Notes: generated from the letters alone by a model not told the origin. DNA of 40,910 bases from S139-23 sp047639315 (GCA_047639315.1 JBLINQ010000023.1:1-40910); one strand, 5' to 3'. Positions 9,210 to 18,942 are shown, counted from the first letter of the stretch. Made by a program: numbers and translations.

Positions 9210-10876
9210 TGATGAAGAATCACTTCAGTATCCTCGCTGTTATTTGCTTCTTGCTGTCGCCCAGTTTTGGTCAGCAAGTAGAATTGAAGGTAGCCCAGTC
9301 TCTTGCCCCTGATGCCGCAATCTCGGCCTACGAGGTCTTGTCGTCGGGCCAAGGCAAGCAGGGCGAATTAGTCGTCTTCGAAGTCGGTGGCAAAGTCCGA
9401 CAGTTTCGGGCTACCGCGGCCGGCGGCTTTGTTGAATTCAGTGGCGAATTGGTTCTTGAAGACGCAGAGCGATGCGTCTTCTGCACGGCAAAAGAGAGTC
9501 CGAGCGATGATCTCAAGTCTCTCTTTGCCTTGACACCCAAAGGTTTATTCGTCTACGGGCGTAATGATAAAGGGCAGTTCTTAGCCAAGGGCAAACGTCT
9601 CGTGCGCAAAGCGCGTTTCCGTCTGCGTGTTGGCGGACCACGTCGCGCCAACATTCTTCAAGATGTGAACGGTGATAAGGTTCTCGACTTAGTCGCCCCC
9701 GGCCAAGACTCATGCGAGGTTTGGCTGCGTGGGGCTGAAGGCTATCGGAAAACGGCCCGGGTGAATGTGAAGGTTCGTGTCGATCAAAGCACCGGCAAGG
9801 ACATTGGCGATGATCGATTCTTTCAGTCGATTCGTGTCCCTGATCTCGATGTGCGCGACATGAATGGTGATGGGCGTGATGACATTGTCATCATGCGTGG
9901 ATCACAAACACGTATTCATCGGCAGAAAGAAGACGGCACCATTCCCTTTGATCCTGATGTCGTTCTCGAATTAGACAAGTTTGTTGATACCAGTCCGAAA
10001 GCGACGGTTCGTCCAGGTCGAACATTGGCGGGAACAGAGAAAGCTAAGCTTCTTATCCGCGACCTCAACAAGGATAAGATTCCGGACTACGTCATTTCTC
10101 ACCGCCGCAAAGTATGGGTGATTCATGGCACCAAAGATGGGCCGCAATTCACTAAGCCCACTAAGATCCTCAAAACATCAGACGACATCACCTTCATCTG
10201 GCTGGCCAATCTCGGCGACGACGATTTCGCCGACCTCCTCGTCATGCGCGTCGAAGTGCCAACCGTTGGCACGATTATTTCAGGGATCTTCGGTTCTATC
10301 GATATCAGTATGCGAGGGCTTGGGTACGAGAGCCTGGACGGCAACGAGTTTGCCAGCAAACCGAAATGGAAGAACGAGATTACGATCAAGCTGCCATCCT
10401 TGGGCGAGATCATGCGCAACCCTGAGGCTCTCATTAAAAGATTCGAAGAAGCCGCAGATAGTTTTCGGGCTTCGCTCTTTGCTGATGTCAACGGCGACAA
10501 ACGTTCAGACCTCGTGCTCTTGGACAAAGACACCACCAGAGCCGAGATTTGGGAAGGCCGAGAGGGTGATGCGCCAGACAGTGGTGCGAACATTGACGTT
10601 CTTGTCAAAGAAGTGTTCTTTGACGAAAAAGACGCTGAGTGGGATCTCGATCGGATCTTCGGGTGGATCGAAGGTCTTGGAAACTCACAAGCAACAAGAT
10701 GGACTCAAGGCCGGAAATCTGATCGTGTGCTCCCGTTTCGTAAAGACGAAGTCCATATTCCTCTCGAGGTTCTCCACGGTGATTTCAATGGCGACGGTCA
10801 AGAAGAGCTTGTTGTTGTTTACCGAGTCCTCGGTAAACGCAATGCCCGTCGCTTTGATTTGATCTCTTGGAACTAA
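9209..10876 (+). CDS. Secreted FG-GAP/VCBS repeat protein (second of pair)
   Basis: A 555-aa exported protein, signal peptide about residues 1-21 (ending SFGQ). Calcium-loop motifs include QDVNGDKVLDLV, RDMNGDGRDDIV, RDLNKDKIPDYV, ANLGDDDFADLL, ADVNGDKRSDLV and GDFNGDGQEELV, giving a predicted beta-propeller. It resembles its upstream neighbour in plan but not closely in sequence, so the pair may be an old duplication. The TAATG overlap with the preceding gene suggests matched expression. It ends 15 nt from the convergent histidine-kinase-like gene. No catalytic domain seen; probably part of a surface or periplasmic assembly with the PDZ lipoprotein. Confidence 0.88.
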   Translation: MMKNHFSILAVICFLLSPSFGQQVELKVAQSLAPDAAISAYEVLSSGQGKQGELVVFEVGGKVRQFRATAAGGFVEFSGELVLEDAERCVFCTAKESPSDDLKSLFALTPKGLFVYGRNDKGQFLAKGKRLVRKARFRLRVGGPRRANILQDVNGDKVLDLVAPGQDSCEVWLRGAEGYRKTARVNVKVRVDQSTGKDIGDDRFFQSIRVPDLDVRDMNGDGRDDIVIMRGSQTRIHRQKEDGTIPFDPDVVLELDKFVDTSPKATVRPGRTLAGTEKAKLLIRDLNKDKIPDYVISHRRKVWVIHGTKDGPQFTKPTKILKTSDDITFIWLANLGDDDFADLLVMRVEVPTVGTIISGIFGSIDISMRGLGYESLDGNEFASKPKWKNEITIKLPSLGEIMRNPEALIKRFEEAADSFRASLFADVNGDKRSDLVLLDKDTTRAEIWEGREGDAPDSGANIDVLVKEVFFDEKDAEWDLDRIFGWIEGLGNSQATRWTQGRKSDRVLPFRKDEVHIPLEVLHGDFNGDGQEELVVVYRVLGKRNARRFDLISWN

Positions 10877-10891
10877 GGGCCCGACTCGTGC

Positions 10892-11584
10892 TTATCGAAA
10901 ACTCGTTGGTTTCCTGACCGCAGGCAAACGCATCGTGATGCACGCTTGGCCTGAGCTCTCGCGGGCCAAATGAAAAGTTCCTTGGCATCGATGCGTGAAA
11001 GCCTTGGATGCACTGAGGCCAATGCCGACGCTATTCTCGCCCAAGAGGATGTCTTCGGCGGATGACGGTGCAAGGCTCAAGATCTCTTCGTTCAGTGCTT
11101 CTCCCGAACCAACGACGGTGATGTCAATCTGGTCATCGGAGTGTTCCTGGACCGTAATCTGAACGGGCTGCCCTCCAGAACCGCCCAGAGCGTAGACGCA
11201 GAAATAGAGAGCTGATGGGAGCCCCAGTGGGTCCATCCGAACTTGGACCTCGGCGGATACTTCGATTGTCGATTCTATTGAGATTGGACCTGGAGTGTCG
11301 GCGGCAACGGTCGCTAGTGCTGACTCCATTTGCTCCCGCAAGCTGACTGGGCCACGAGCTCCGCCCATACGGCTTGCCAAAGCCGTGACTCGCCGTGTCT
11401 TGCTGATGATCTTTTCAGTCGCGGTTTCGATGTTGTTGACGTAGTTTTTTGCGTCAGGACATTTTCTCTTGGCTAACCCACTATTGCCCAAAATGATCGT
11501 CAACTGGTTGTTCAGTTCATGACCCATGCTGCCAGCAATGATGCGGATTGCATCTGCAAGGTATTGATCGTGTTTGTCCGACAT
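10892..11584 (-). CDS. Histidine-kinase-like protein with degenerate ATPase domain
   Basis: A soluble protein of 230 aa without membrane span or sensor domain. It begins with a HisKA-type dimerisation helix whose phospho-acceptor box is GHELNNQL (His22). A HATPase-like region follows, but it is degenerate. The N-box asparagines are absent (YFCVYALGGSGG in their place) and the G1 DxGxG motif reads VVGSGEAL; only the G2-like VGIGLSASKAF remains. It may be a pseudokinase or phosphotransfer protein. The start at 11584 was preferred (GGAGG about 12 nt upstream) over 11650, whose extra 22 residues look unlike protein. No response regulator lies next to it. Confidence 0.75.
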   Translation of the reverse strand: MSDKHDQYLADAIRIIAGSMGHELNNQLTIILGNSGLAKRKCPDAKNYVNNIETATEKIISKTRRVTALASRMGGARGPVSLREQMESALATVAADTPGPISIESTIEVSAEVQVRMDPLGLPSALYFCVYALGGSGGQPVQITVQEHSDDQIDITVVGSGEALNEEILSLAPSSAEDILLGENSVGIGLSASKAFTHRCQGTFHLARESSGQACITMRLPAVRKPTSFR

Positions 11585-11669
11585 GCGTGGCTTTTGCCTC
11601 CAGCCTTTCGGCGTTGATGAATTTCGGCCATGATAGACCACACATGACATTCATGGGAAGCCTCCAATC

Positions 11670-13607
11670 ATGAACGAAACAATCACAAAACGAACGGTAT
11701 GCAACCGCGACTGCCCAGATGCCTGCAGTGTCCTGGTCGACGTCGTCGACGGCGTTGCGGTCAACTTGCGCGGCGATCCGGACGATCCTGTCACTCACGG
11801 GTTTCTTTGTGAGCGGACATCGAAGTTCTTGGTTCGGCAGAATTCACCCGATCGATTCACGCAACCGATGTTTAGGCAGGATGGCAAGTTAGTGCCCATC
11901 TCCTGGGATGCTGCCCTCGATCTCGCGGCGTCGAAATTGACGAAGGTGCGCGCCGAATTCGGGCCGGCTGCGATCTTGGACTACCGATCTGGCGGTTCCC
12001 TCGGCATGCTGACGCGGCTTCCATCCCTCCTTTTGTCGATGTTTGGGCCGGTGACCGAAAAGTCGGGCGATATCTGCTCTGGGGCCGGAGAGGCCGCTCA
12101 AGAAGCCGATATGGGGATCTCTGAGAGCCATGACATTTTTGACACTTTGAACAGCAAGCTTGTGGTGATTTGGGGCAAAGATGTCCACACCTCGAGTGTT
12201 CATCTCTTGCCTGTCCTCAAGAAAGCCCAGGCCGGAGGCGCTCGTCTCATCGGTTTGGATGTCCGGTCGACCAAACTGAAGACCCTGTGTGATGAGTTTG
12301 AGGTGGTGCGCCCCGGTGGCGATTTTGATCTGGCCATGGGTTTAGCGCGCCGGCTTTTTGATCAAGACAAGATCGTCACGAACGCGGCTGACTTCTGCGA
12401 CAACTTCGATGTGTACAAAGCTCTGGTCCATCGCTTCGAGACAGAAGATTGGGCGAAGAGAGCTGGTGTCTCCGCTGACTTCGTTAACCGACTTGGTGAT
12501 CAAATTGGCGAGAATCATCCAACTTCCTTTCAAATCGGATGGGGTATGGCCAGGCGCTTAGGTGGTGCCGCGACCGTTCGAGCCATCGATGCCTTGGCAG
12601 CGGTGAGCGGAAATTTGGGAGTCGCTGGGGGTGGTGCCAATTTCCTCTTTGGAAGAAGCGCACCCTTTGACGTCGACTTTGGCTTGCCGCTTTCAGATCC
12701 GCCTCGCCGCCTCCGTGAGTCACACCTCGGCGTTGACATTCTAGCCGCATCGGATCCTGGTATTCACTTTGTGTGGATTACGGCTGGCAATCCGGTTTCG
12801 ATGTTGCCCGATTCGAGCAGCACTAAGAAAGCCCTTACTGAATGTGACTTCGTCGTCGTGGTCGACACCCACCCGACGGACACCACAGATGTTGCCGATT
12901 TGGTGCTACCCACAAAGACGCTCATTGAAGATGACGATGTCATGGGGGCCTTTGGTAATCACTATTTACGGGCGTCGACGCCTGCTGTCGCTTCCCCTGA
13001 GGGTGTGTGGCATGAATTGCACATTGTGCAAGCTCTAGCGAAACGGCTGGATTTGGGCACTATCTTTGACGGCTCGATTCGCAGCTGGAAAGAACGGGTG
13101 ACCAAGCGAATCCGTGCGACGGGGCTATCGATCGACGATCTCGAACAAGCAGCCTGCCGCAGCCCATTTCCACCGAAGGTGCTTTTCGAGGGGCACAAAT
13201 TTGAAACCGAGAGTGGCAAGTTCCAGCTTTTGACGTCCAGTCCTGCAGAAGCGCGCATAGATGCCGACTATCCTCTGCGCCTGCTTGCAACTTCATCACC
13301 GAAGGCGCAATCGTCTCAGTGGTCCGTTGATCCGGCGGGGATTGTGGATCGAGTCCGTGTTCATCCTGATGCTGCCACGAGTTTTGCCGATGGTGACCGA
13401 GCTCGCTTGGAAAGCCGGCATGGGGCTATGGATGTGACTTTGGTGTTCGATGCTGGCCAGCATCCACAGGTGGCCTACGTTCCAAAAGGGGGCATGTTCC
13501 GCCATGGGGCTTGCCCGAATTCACTCATCGAAGCTCAGGAGACCGATCTCGGCGGCGGCGCGGCCTATTATGACGAACCGGTGCGCATCGTCTCTTTGGC
13601 AAACTAA
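11670..13607 (+). CDS. Molybdopterin oxidoreductase, BisC-like, cytoplasmic
   Basis: A 645-aa member of the DMSO-reductase/complex-iron-sulfur-molybdoenzyme family. Near the N-terminus four cysteines (11, 15, 19, 47) form a 4Fe-4S site. Residues about 130-400 carry the bis-MGD binding domains, with Cys136 in DICSGAGE as the likely molybdenum ligand. A C-terminal molydopterin-binding domain includes LATSSPKAQSSQW and later QVAYVPKGG. No Tat signal is present, so it acts in the cytoplasm. No electron-transfer subunit adjoins it, unlike the larger molybdoenzyme at 16120. It overlaps the convergent lipase by 4 nt. Substrate not determinable. Confidence 0.88.
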   Translation: MNETITKRTVCNRDCPDACSVLVDVVDGVAVNLRGDPDDPVTHGFLCERTSKFLVRQNSPDRFTQPMFRQDGKLVPISWDAALDLAASKLTKVRAEFGPAAILDYRSGGSLGMLTRLPSLLLSMFGPVTEKSGDICSGAGEAAQEADMGISESHDIFDTLNSKLVVIWGKDVHTSSVHLLPVLKKAQAGGARLIGLDVRSTKLKTLCDEFEVVRPGGDFDLAMGLARRLFDQDKIVTNAADFCDNFDVYKALVHRFETEDWAKRAGVSADFVNRLGDQIGENHPTSFQIGWGMARRLGGAATVRAIDALAAVSGNLGVAGGGANFLFGRSAPFDVDFGLPLSDPPRRLRESHLGVDILAASDPGIHFVWITAGNPVSMLPDSSSTKKALTECDFVVVVDTHPTDTTDVADLVLPTKTLIEDDDVMGAFGNHYLRASTPAVASPEGVWHELHIVQALAKRLDLGTIFDGSIRSWKERVTKRIRATGLSIDDLEQAACRSPFPPKVLFEGHKFETESGKFQLLTSSPAEARIDADYPLRLLATSSPKAQSSQWSVDPAGIVDRVRVHPDAATSFADGDRARLESRHGAMDVTLVFDAGQHPQVAYVPKGGMFRHGACPNSLIEAQETDLGGGAAYYDEPVRIVSLAN

Positions 13608-14479
13608 CTGCTTGCCGGCCGTTCGATGAAGTTCCAGAGTCGAACCGCATAGCTCAGTGGGCAATGATCTGAGAAGGAGTTGTTGCCCAGGAGCGACTCC
13701 CAGGCCCCTTTCTTGCTCCGCAGCTGTTTGATGAGGCCAGGAAGGCGATCAGTCAGATTGTCCTTCAGCAGATCCCATGACCTCGTTCCGTCTTCCATTC
13801 GCCCGTCTCGACGGAGGTGGCAAAGATTGCCGATATGGCGATAACCCAACGGTGGTGGCAGTTGGGAGATCACGTCATGGTCATTCACGAAACGGTAGAA
13901 GGGGAAGGCCGGAAAGCCCTCCCGCAGAGCTTTGTCGCCGATTCGTGGGGCACCAAAGGTATAAATACGCGATGGTTGGCCCCATCTTGCCGCTGCCAAG
14001 GCGCCCAGGGCACCACCCAGACTATGACCCGTGAACCAGATTTCTCGCCCTCGGCTGCGAGCGGTCAGTTCTTTTTCCAAGTCGTCCCAGAGGCTGTCGA
14101 GCGCTTGGACGAAGCCGCGATGGGCCTTGCCCTTGCCATCAAAGTCGGCCCACGCGAATTTGGCATCGGTGAGCAGATTGTCGAAGCTCCGAATCTGGGT
14201 CCCGCGAAAACAAACGATGAGCTTCGTCTCGTCACGCACAACGAGAACATGATTGCTGTCCCGACTGATCGACAGAGCACCGTCAAATCCGGCTCTTTTG
14301 AGGAATCGGTTGACGAATTCTCGATCCTGGACATAGCTCAGGAATGAGATTTCCATCAGCCACCAGGCGTTGATGAGGCTCTGACCGTCGAACCCATGTT
14401 GGAAGGGATAATGCTCAGATTTTGCCAGATAGTCCCATTTGAGGTTTGGGATCTTCAAATCTGCCAATTGGCTGGGCAT
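13604..14479 (-). CDS. Class 3 lipase-family hydrolase
   Basis: An alpha/beta hydrolase of the lipase class 3 family, 291 aa from the start chosen here. The nucleophile elbow is FTGHSLGGALG; the acid is probably in FVNDHDVISQLP and the histidine in GYRHIGNLCHL, completing the Ser-Asp-His triad. The upstream strand LIVCFRGTQ is the usual oxyanion-hole region. Such enzymes hydrolyse acylglycerols or related esters. The reading frame stays open 324 nt further upstream to 14803, but that part overlaps the divergent FeS gene and looks unlike protein, so the ATG at 14479 (MPSQLADLKIP) is preferred. No signal peptide is seen from this start. It is divergent from the respiratory module. Confidence 0.85.
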   Translation of the reverse strand: MPSQLADLKIPNLKWDYLAKSEHYPFQHGFDGQSLINAWWLMEISFLSYVQDREFVNRFLKRAGFDGALSISRDSNHVLVVRDETKLIVCFRGTQIRSFDNLLTDAKFAWADFDGKGKAHRGFVQALDSLWDDLEKELTARSRGREIWFTGHSLGGALGALAAARWGQPSRIYTFGAPRIGDKALREGFPAFPFYRFVNDHDVISQLPPPLGYRHIGNLCHLRRDGRMEDGTRSWDLLKDNLTDRLPGLIKQLRSKKGAWESLLGNNSFSDHCPLSYAVRLWNFIERPASS

Positions 14480-14626
14480 TTTCTTCGGCAACTTCGATCT
14501 CCAAGCCAAGGGCCACTGGCCCGATTTAGGCGATTCAGGGCCGTTAGACTCACATATTTTCGAAATCCGTGGCAGAACATTCTGGGAACCATTGACCAAC
14601 TGGTCTCCAGTGCGCACTTTCTGATC

Positions 14627-16123
14627 ATGGGATATGGATTTGTAATAGATCAGCGCAAATGCATCGGCTGTCACGCCTGTACAGTTGCCTGTAAAGCAGA
14701 GAACGAAGTTCCCTTGGGGGATTTCCGGACCTGGGTCAAGTATACAGAGAAAGGCGCCTACCCGGACGTCAAGCGACACTTCACAGTGCTTCGTTGCAAT
14801 CATTGCGATGAAGCTCCTTGTGTCGAGATTTGCCCGGTGAGCGCTCTCTATAAACGTCCTGATGCAATCGTCGACTTAGATCGCGATCAGTGCATTGGTT
14901 GTGCGGGCTGCATGCAAGCGTGCCCCTACGACGCCATCTACATCAACGAAGATAGGGGCACCGCCGAAAAGTGCCACTATTGTGCTCATCGAACCGAACT
15001 TGGTCTTGAGCCTGCCTGCGTTGTTGTATGTCCAGAGCAAGCGATTGTCTCTGGCGATGCCGATAACCAAGACACTGAGATCGGTGGGCTGATCGCCAAC
15101 GAAGAGACGAGCCAGCGAAAACTCGAGAAAGGCACCAAGCCTCGAGTCTGGTACATCGATGCTTTGGAGGAATCCCTCATACCGGGATCAGCCGCTGAGC
15201 CGACCGCTTACCTGTGGTCTGATCGCCGCGAGCCGCCGCCAGCAGTTCCACCAGGATTCGATGTCCCAGAGCATCTGGTCACATCTTTGGACGTGCACCA
15301 TAAGCCGCGTTGGGGCTGGCACGTCTGGTCCTATCTGGTGACTAAGAACATTGCGGCCGGCGCCATGATCCTGGCTCCGATTGCAGCCATGGTTGGTTTG
15401 TCCGATGGAGCGGCGAGAGATTACGCCCCTGAAATCGTCGGACTCATCTTCTGGGCGATCACTAACTACCTTCTAGTTGCTGACTTAGGGCGTCCTGGTC
15501 GCTTCTGGAAGATCATGTTGCAGCCAAATACCAAGTCGTGGTTGGTGAAAGGTGCGTGGGTCCTCACCGCCTACTTCATCTTCACGGCAGGCTCGCTGTT
15601 CTGCCGCGCCCTCGGCCAAGACGATTTGGCCGATAAACTTCGCTGGATCAACCTGCCAGTTGCCGTCATGACAGCCGGCTATAGCGCTTTCCTTTTCGGA
15701 CAGTGCAAAGGTCGAGACCTGTGGCTGGAGGGTGGACTGTTCACTCAGCTCTCCATCCGGGCTGCCCTCATGGGCGCCATGGTTGGCATGCTGATGCCAC
15801 AAGCTGACACCAATTTCCTCGGGACCGCCTTTTTCTGGCTGGCTATTGCCGCTGCCGTGGGCATTTCCTGGGAACGCCAACGGTTGGTGCGCGGAAAAGC
15901 CGCAGCCATGTCAGAGGGTATTCTGCGTGCATCCTTTACTTCACAGGCCGGAATGACTTTGCTGTTTGTGTCGGCGATCGTGGCGCAGACATCTTTGAGC
16001 TTTGTGGATTCGCCCACATTCCTCATGATCTGTCTTGCAACAGCCGCAGTGATCGCAATTGTCGGTCTATTCTCTTATGAACGCGCTTGGATCCGTGCGG
16101 GACAGGCGGTGCCTAACTCATGA
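14627..16123 (+). CDS. 4Fe-4S ferredoxin subunit fused to NrfD-type membrane subunit
   Basis: A 498-aa fusion of two respiratory subunits that are usually separate. The N-terminal DmsB/NrfC-like part has sixteen cysteines in four clusters (12/15/18/22, 57/60/65/69, 89/92/95/99, 116/119/131/135), enough for four 4Fe-4S centres. From about residue 225 an NrfD/PsrC-like membrane domain follows with about eight spans and the LVADLGRPGRFWKIML motif. It should take electrons between the quinone pool and the catalytic molybdenum subunit encoded next. The start at 14627 (MGYGFVIDQRKCIGC) was chosen because the family begins there. The stop overlaps the next ATG by 4 nt. No signal peptide, so the iron-sulfur part lies in the cytoplasm. 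Confidence 0.9.
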   Translation: MGYGFVIDQRKCIGCHACTVACKAENEVPLGDFRTWVKYTEKGAYPDVKRHFTVLRCNHCDEAPCVEICPVSALYKRPDAIVDLDRDQCIGCAGCMQACPYDAIYINEDRGTAEKCHYCAHRTELGLEPACVVVCPEQAIVSGDADNQDTEIGGLIANEETSQRKLEKGTKPRVWYIDALEESLIPGSAAEPTAYLWSDRREPPPAVPPGFDVPEHLVTSLDVHHKPRWGWHVWSYLVTKNIAAGAMILAPIAAMVGLSDGAARDYAPEIVGLIFWAITNYLLVADLGRPGRFWKIMLQPNTKSWLVKGAWVLTAYFIFTAGSLFCRALGQDDLADKLRWINLPVAVMTAGYSAFLFGQCKGRDLWLEGGLFTQLSIRAALMGAMVGMLMPQADTNFLGTAFFWLAIAAAVGISWERQRLVRGKAAAMSEGILRASFTSQAGMTLLFVSAIVAQTSLSFVDSPTFLMICLATAAVIAIVGLFSYERAWIRAGQAVPNS

Positions 16124-18921
16124 ACAAGCCAGATACATCAAGAGCGCCATCCGGCGAAGAATGGAAAATCACTCCACTCGCATCATTTCCTCCTCCGGAG
16201 AAATGGCATGACTGGACTGAGTACGATTCGGCATCTTGGCCAAAGAAGGTTGAGAAGCACTACCAGTTGGTGCCGACGACGTGTTTCAACTGCGAAGCGG
16301 CTTGCGGACTTGTTGCCTATATCGACAAGGAAACCAACAAGATTCGCAAACTCGAAGGCAATCCTTATCACCCAGGATCCCGTGGGCGTAACTGCGCCAA
16401 GGGGCCGGCCACGGTTAACCAGGTGTCAGACGAGGACCGCATCCTTTATCCAATGAAGCGTGTCGGTCCTCGGGGCGAAGCCCAGTTCGAACGCACGACA
16501 TGGGATGAAGTGATCAAGACCCTTGCCGGTCGCATCCGCAAAGCGATTCAAGAAAAGCGCCTGACGGAAGTCATGTATCACGTTGGGCGCCCAGGTGCTG
16601 ACGGCTACATGGACCGTGTTCTGCAGTCCTGGGGCGTTGATGGGCATAACAGTCACACCAACGTTTGTTCCGGAGCCGCTCGGTTAGGCTACGCGCTGTG
16701 GTCTGGTATGGATCGCCCTTCTCCTGACCACGCCCACGCCAAGTTTATCTTGTTGATCTCGTCTCACTTGGAAACGGGTCACTACTTCAATCCTCATGCT
16801 CAACGCATCATTGAAGCCAAGATGAAAGGCGCCAAAATCGCCACCGTTGATATTCGCCTGTCGAATACAGCGTCAATGAGTGATTATTGGATTGCTCCGC
16901 ATCCGGGCACCGAGGCTGCCATGCTCCTCGGCTTCTGCCGTTTGCTTCTCGAAGAAGATCTGTTTGACCATGATTTTGTTCGTCGCTGGGTCAATTGGAA
17001 AACCTACTTGACCGAGTGCCGCAGCGATCTGCCTGTTGAATTCGAGAGTTTTATCTCGGCTTTGAAAGAGCAATACGCCGAGTACACCCCTGAGTGGGTC
17101 GAGCAAGAGTGCGGCGTCCCTGCCAAGACAATCATAGATGTCGGTCGTGAAATAGGAGCCGCCCAAGGCGCATTCGCTTCTCACGTTTGGCGTAACGCCG
17201 CCTCCGGCAATCGCGGTGGCTGGCAAGTCTCCCGTTGCCTTCAATTCTTGTCGGTCTTGACCGGATCCGTCGGCACGAAGGGTGGAACAGCCATGGCTGC
17301 CACCAACAAGTTTGTCGCTGCACCGTTCACCAAGCCGAGTCCACAGCAAGTTTGGAGCGAGCTGCTCTATCCTCCTGAGTGGCCTTTGTCGCATCACGAG
17401 TTGAGTTTCTGCTTACCGCACCTTCTTCGTGATGGGCGCGGAAAAATCGACACCTACTTCACGCGTGTTTACAATCCGGTCTGGACCAATCCAGACGGCT
17501 TTGCTTGGATCGAGATGCTGAAGGACGAGAAGCTCGTCGGTATGCATGCGGCCATGACGCCAGTATGGAATGAAACGGCGCTGTGGGCTGATTATGTTTT
17601 GCCTATGGGCTTGGCGCCTGAACGTCATGACCTCGTCTCACAAGAAACCCACGCTGCTAAGTGGGTGAGCTTCCGCCAGCCGGTTCTGCGCGTCGCCGCC
17701 GATATGCGTGGCGAAGAAACAGAGTGGACCTACGAGACAAATCCCGGCGAAGTTTGGGAAGAAGACGAATTCTGGATCGCGCTGTCTTGGGCGATTGATC
17801 CGGATGGCAGCCTTGGTATTCGCAAGAATTTCGAGTCTCCTTACCGAGAAGGCGAGCGTATCACGATCGCCGAATACTATCGGTGGATCTTTGACCACAG
17901 CATTCCGGGCTTGCCAGAAGCCGCAGCGAAAGAAAATCAGACTCCCTACGAATACATGCGAACGCATGGCTGTTTCGAGGTGGTCCAAGAGGTCTACACG
18001 CCGCACGAGAATGCCGTCTCATCCGATGGGGCCACAAAAGATGCCGATGATCGTTGGATCAAAGACGGCAAGGCAGTTGGCGTCGACATCGACGGTAAAG
18101 CTCTCGCTGGTTTCCCAACACCAAGTCGCAAGCTTGAGTTCTTTTCGCCAACGATGCGGGAGTGGGGCTTGGAAGAACATTCCTTGCCGGGCTATATCAA
18201 GAGCCACATTCACCCATCCAACATCGATCGTTCCAAGAACGAATTCGCTTTGGTGCCAACGTTCCGTATTCCAACGCTCATTCACACTAGGTCAAATAAC
18301 GCCAAGTGGCTCTATGAGATCTCGAATAACAACCCGGTGTGGATCGGGACGGAAGATGCCAAAGGCTTAGGTGTCATTACCGGCGACCTTTTGCGCGTCA
18401 CGACAGCCAGTGGCTATTTCGTGAATCGTGCTTGGGTGACCGAAGGTATTCGGCCCGGCGTTGTTGCTTGTTCTCATCACTTGGGACGTTGGCGTCAAAA
18501 AGACGGTCAAAGTGGTGGCGATCGAATGGCTTCGGTTCCTGTCGACATTCAAGGCAAGGACGGGCAATGGTTGATTCGCCGTACTGGCGATATCGAACCC
18601 TATGAGTCCAATGATCCGGATACGAAACGTATTTGGTGGAATGAAGGTGGGGTGCATCAAAACCTGACCTTCTCGTCTCAACCAGATCCGATTTCTGGAA
18701 TGCACTGTTGGCATCACAAGGTGACCGTCACGAAGGCCGAAGAAGGCGATCGCTATGGCGACGTTTTTGCCGATGTGAACAAATCCTACAAAGTGTTCCA
18801 GGAATGGATGGCCGCTTCTCCTATGCCCAAGTCGAAAACTGACGAGACTTTACGTCGGCCCTTGTGGTTTGCCCGCGCTGTGAAACCAGCCGAATCGGCC
18901 TACTACAAGAAAAAAGACTGA
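16120..18921 (+). CDS. Molybdopterin oxidoreductase catalytic subunit
   Basis: A 933-aa catalytic subunit of the DMSO-reductase family. Cysteines 55, 58, 62 and 92 bind the FS0 4Fe-4S cluster, and Cys183 in HTNVCSGAARLG is the probable molybdenum ligand. No twin-arginine signal is present, so the enzyme works on the cytoplasmic side. It is translationally coupled (ATGA overlap) to the FeS/NrfD fusion, giving a two-gene, three-function complex. The cytoplasmic layout and size recall SoeABC sulfite dehydrogenases; thiosulfate/polysulfide reductase-like enzymes are alternatives. The substrate is open. A hairpin and then the selenoprotein gene follow downstream. Confidence 0.9.
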   Translation: MNKPDTSRAPSGEEWKITPLASFPPPEKWHDWTEYDSASWPKKVEKHYQLVPTTCFNCEAACGLVAYIDKETNKIRKLEGNPYHPGSRGRNCAKGPATVNQVSDEDRILYPMKRVGPRGEAQFERTTWDEVIKTLAGRIRKAIQEKRLTEVMYHVGRPGADGYMDRVLQSWGVDGHNSHTNVCSGAARLGYALWSGMDRPSPDHAHAKFILLISSHLETGHYFNPHAQRIIEAKMKGAKIATVDIRLSNTASMSDYWIAPHPGTEAAMLLGFCRLLLEEDLFDHDFVRRWVNWKTYLTECRSDLPVEFESFISALKEQYAEYTPEWVEQECGVPAKTIIDVGREIGAAQGAFASHVWRNAASGNRGGWQVSRCLQFLSVLTGSVGTKGGTAMAATNKFVAAPFTKPSPQQVWSELLYPPEWPLSHHELSFCLPHLLRDGRGKIDTYFTRVYNPVWTNPDGFAWIEMLKDEKLVGMHAAMTPVWNETALWADYVLPMGLAPERHDLVSQETHAAKWVSFRQPVLRVAADMRGEETEWTYETNPGEVWEEDEFWIALSWAIDPDGSLGIRKNFESPYREGERITIAEYYRWIFDHSIPGLPEAAAKENQTPYEYMRTHGCFEVVQEVYTPHENAVSSDGATKDADDRWIKDGKAVGVDIDGKALAGFPTPSRKLEFFSPTMREWGLEEHSLPGYIKSHIHPSNIDRSKNEFALVPTFRIPTLIHTRSNNAKWLYEISNNNPVWIGTEDAKGLGVITGDLLRVTTASGYFVNRAWVTEGIRPGVVACSHHLGRWRQKDGQSGGDRMASVPVDIQGKDGQWLIRRTGDIEPYESNDPDTKRIWWNEGGVHQNLTFSSQPDPISGMHCWHHKVTVTKAEEGDRYGDVFADVNKSYKVFQEWMAASPMPKSKTDETLRRPLWFARAVKPAESAYYKKKD

Positions 18922-18942
18922 TCATAGGGCAGTTCAAGACTT

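Noticed and set aside
10125..10862. A 245-codon plus-strand frame inside the second FG-GAP gene
   Set aside because: Shifted frame of a gene with clear calcium-loop repeats; composition is Ser/Arg-rich shadow.
13817..14347. A 176-codon plus-strand frame
   Set aside because: Antisense to the lipase with GHSLGG motif.
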